DNA of 39,665 nucleotides from Gammaproteobacteria bacterium (GTDB lineage Bacteria > Pseudomonadota > Gammaproteobacteria > Chromatiales > Chromatiaceae), in NCBI GenBank assembly GCA_011389885.1, contig JAABTK010000044.1:1-39665 (forward strand). Reading direction: 5' to 3'. Under the pieces are notes generated by a model. It did no database searches, was not told where the DNA came from, and saw only the letters and a list, made by a program, of their open reading frames with translations. Position 1 is the stretch's first letter. Each line of letters begins with the position of its first letter. Shown here in pieces: positions 38,550 through 39,665 of this stretch. The position numbers and the translations under genes are program-made.

Positions 38550-39665
38550 TCAGGGGGTTTTACAGGCGGCGAGGGTTTCCACGGGCTGCACGCTGCTCCA
38601 GGCTTTGCAGCCGGGGCATTGCCAGTGCAGCTCGCGGGCATGGAAGCCGCAGCGTTGGCATTGATAGCCGCTCCAGTGCTCGACTAAGTATGCGAGCATG
38701 GCGGACACCGCAGACCGCGTCTCGGCGGGGATTTCCGCACGATCCGCGATCTCCAGCTCCATGAGGCGCTTCAGCCCCAGCAGGCTCGGGTGCTGACGCA
38801 GGTGGCGGGCGATGAAATCCGCCGCCGCCTGCGGCCCGGATTCCGCCAGGTGGATTTCGGCGCGGGCCAGCATGGCGGCCACGCCGCCGCGCTTCGCGTA
38901 CACCGCATCCAGGTAGTCGCGCAGGCGCTCCGGCTGGCCCAGCTCGCGATAACAGCGTTCCAGATCCGGGATCCATTCCGGCAGAAAGGCCGGGCTGAAG
39001 GCCTCCAGTTCGGTGAGGATCGTCAGCACCCGTGCGCAGTCGCCGGCGCGGCGCGCCATGCGGGCCTGCAGGATGCCGGCCCGCACACAGCCGGGATCAC
39101 TGGTCAGGGCCCGGTCGAGCAAGGCCCGGGCCTCCGGCTCCGCCCCCTTGCGGAGGGCGGCTTCGGACATTTCACAGTAGTAGTGGGCGCGTTCGGTGGC
39201 CAAGGATTGGCCCGAAAGCCGCTGCTGCCGGTCGGCCACCTCCAGGCAGCGCTCCCAGTCCTTTTCCTGCTCGTAGATGGCGCGCAGGTTCTGCAACGCC
39301 TGCTCGCGATACAGCGGGCTTTCGGCGAGTTCGCTAAACAGGTCCTCGGCGCGGTCGAACAGGCCGGCGCGCAGGTGATCCTGCCCCAGCTCCAGCAGCG
39401 CCAAGGCCCTTTGTTCGATCGTGAGATTGTCCCGCGCCACTAGGTTTTGGTGGATGCGGATGGCGCGGTCCACCTCGCCGCGGCGGCGAAACAGGTTGCC
39501 TAGGGCCAGGTGGGTCTCTACGGTTTCGTGGTCCACCTCCAACAGCCGGGTAAACACGTCGATGGCCTTGTCCGGCTGTTCGTTCAAGAGGTAATTCAGG
39601 CCCTTGAAATAGCCGGGGTCCGGCCATCGACGGCCCTCGACCGTCCGGCGCTCGCTGCGCTTGGC
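38550..39665 (-). CDS. lapB: LapB (YciM) lipopolysaccharide assembly protein, 5' end outside the window
   Basis: The frame is open to the window edge, giving 371 codons of a protein normally about 389 residues long, so roughly the first 20 residues with the membrane anchor are missing. The visible start reads [19 protein letters not shown], the beginning of the TPR region. Several TPRs follow, and a C-terminal rubredoxin-like metal site CQRCG...CPGCKAW. LapB controls LpxC stability and LPS export in Enterobacteria. A TTG at 39587 is not the real start. pyrF follows, as in E. coli. Confidence 0.93.
   Translation of the reverse strand, partial: AKRSERRTVEGRRWPDPGYFKGLNYLLNEQPDKAIDVFTRLLEVDHETVETHLALGNLFRRRGEVDRAIRIHQNLVARDNLTIEQRALALLELGQDHLRAGLFDRAEDLFSELAESPLYREQALQNLRAIYEQEKDWERCLEVADRQQRLSGQSLATERAHYYCEMSEAALRKGAEPEARALLDRALTSDPGCVRAGILQARMARRAGDCARVLTILTELEAFSPAFLPEWIPDLERCYRELGQPERLRDYLDAVYAKRGGVAAMLARAEIHLAESGPQAAADFIARHLRQHPSLLGLKRLMELEIADRAEIPAETRSAVSAMLAYLVEHWSGYQCQRCGFHARELHWQCPGCKAWSSVQPVETLAACKTP

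Overview
The window is GC-rich chromosomal DNA from a gammaproteobacterium. The evidence is the housekeeping gene set: lapB-pyrF order, ispF-truD overlap, a CsiV-family gene and a second-type EF-G. The redox genes (Psr/Phs-type molybdoenzyme, NrfD subunits, rhodaneses, multihaem cytochromes), the RAYT transposase, the REP-like palindromes and the AAA/PD-(D/E)XK protein together resemble sulfur-metabolising Chromatiales or Ectothiorhodospiraceae. That placement is an inference, not a measurement.

1-13475: after a partial RAYT transposase lies the most distinctive region. A tightly packed minus-strand operon reads, in transcription order: pentahaem cytochrome c, tetrahaem cytochrome c with a repeat-bearing linker, Tat-exported ferredoxin (DsrO/HmcB-like), large NrfD/DsrP-like membrane protein, triple-rhodanese protein, Tat-lipoprotein molybdopterin oxidoreductase (Psr/Phs-like), four-cluster ferredoxin (PsrB-like), second NrfD (PsrC-like) and a rhodanese lipoprotein. 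A divergent undecahaem cytochrome c faces it across a spacer carrying a perfect FNR/ANR box. The most economical reading is a periplasmic sulfur-compound redox system: a PsrABC-type enzyme, a second quinone-reactive NrfD/FeS module, 20 c-haems and four rhodanese domains for sulfane-sulfur handling.

13565-28498: a signalling region. It holds a BvgS-like hybrid kinase with two SBP_bac_3 sensor domains, an FGGY sugar kinase on the other strand, and then a plus-strand set. That set is an unusual fusion of a TRAP (DctP) and a PBP1/LivJ binding protein, a tripartite hybrid kinase whose start overlaps it, and an REC-HD-GYP phosphodiesterase. An AAA-ATPase/PD-(D/E)XK protein follows. A small minus-strand operon (PLDc_N peptide, RibD-C reductase, four-helix membrane protein) runs towards it.

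29807-39665: mostly core genes. These are a second-type EF-G with a recognisable sigma70 promoter, a YdcH/DUF465 gene, truD-ispF with an upstream soluble hybrid kinase, a CsiV-family gene, pyrF and a lapB gene cut by the window edge. Between ydcH and truD lies a nearly perfect tandem duplication of about 358 bp, each copy carrying a long REP-like hairpin. A 136-bp MITE-like palindrome lies between the hybrid kinase and the CsiV-family gene. I see no tRNA, rRNA or CRISPR array.
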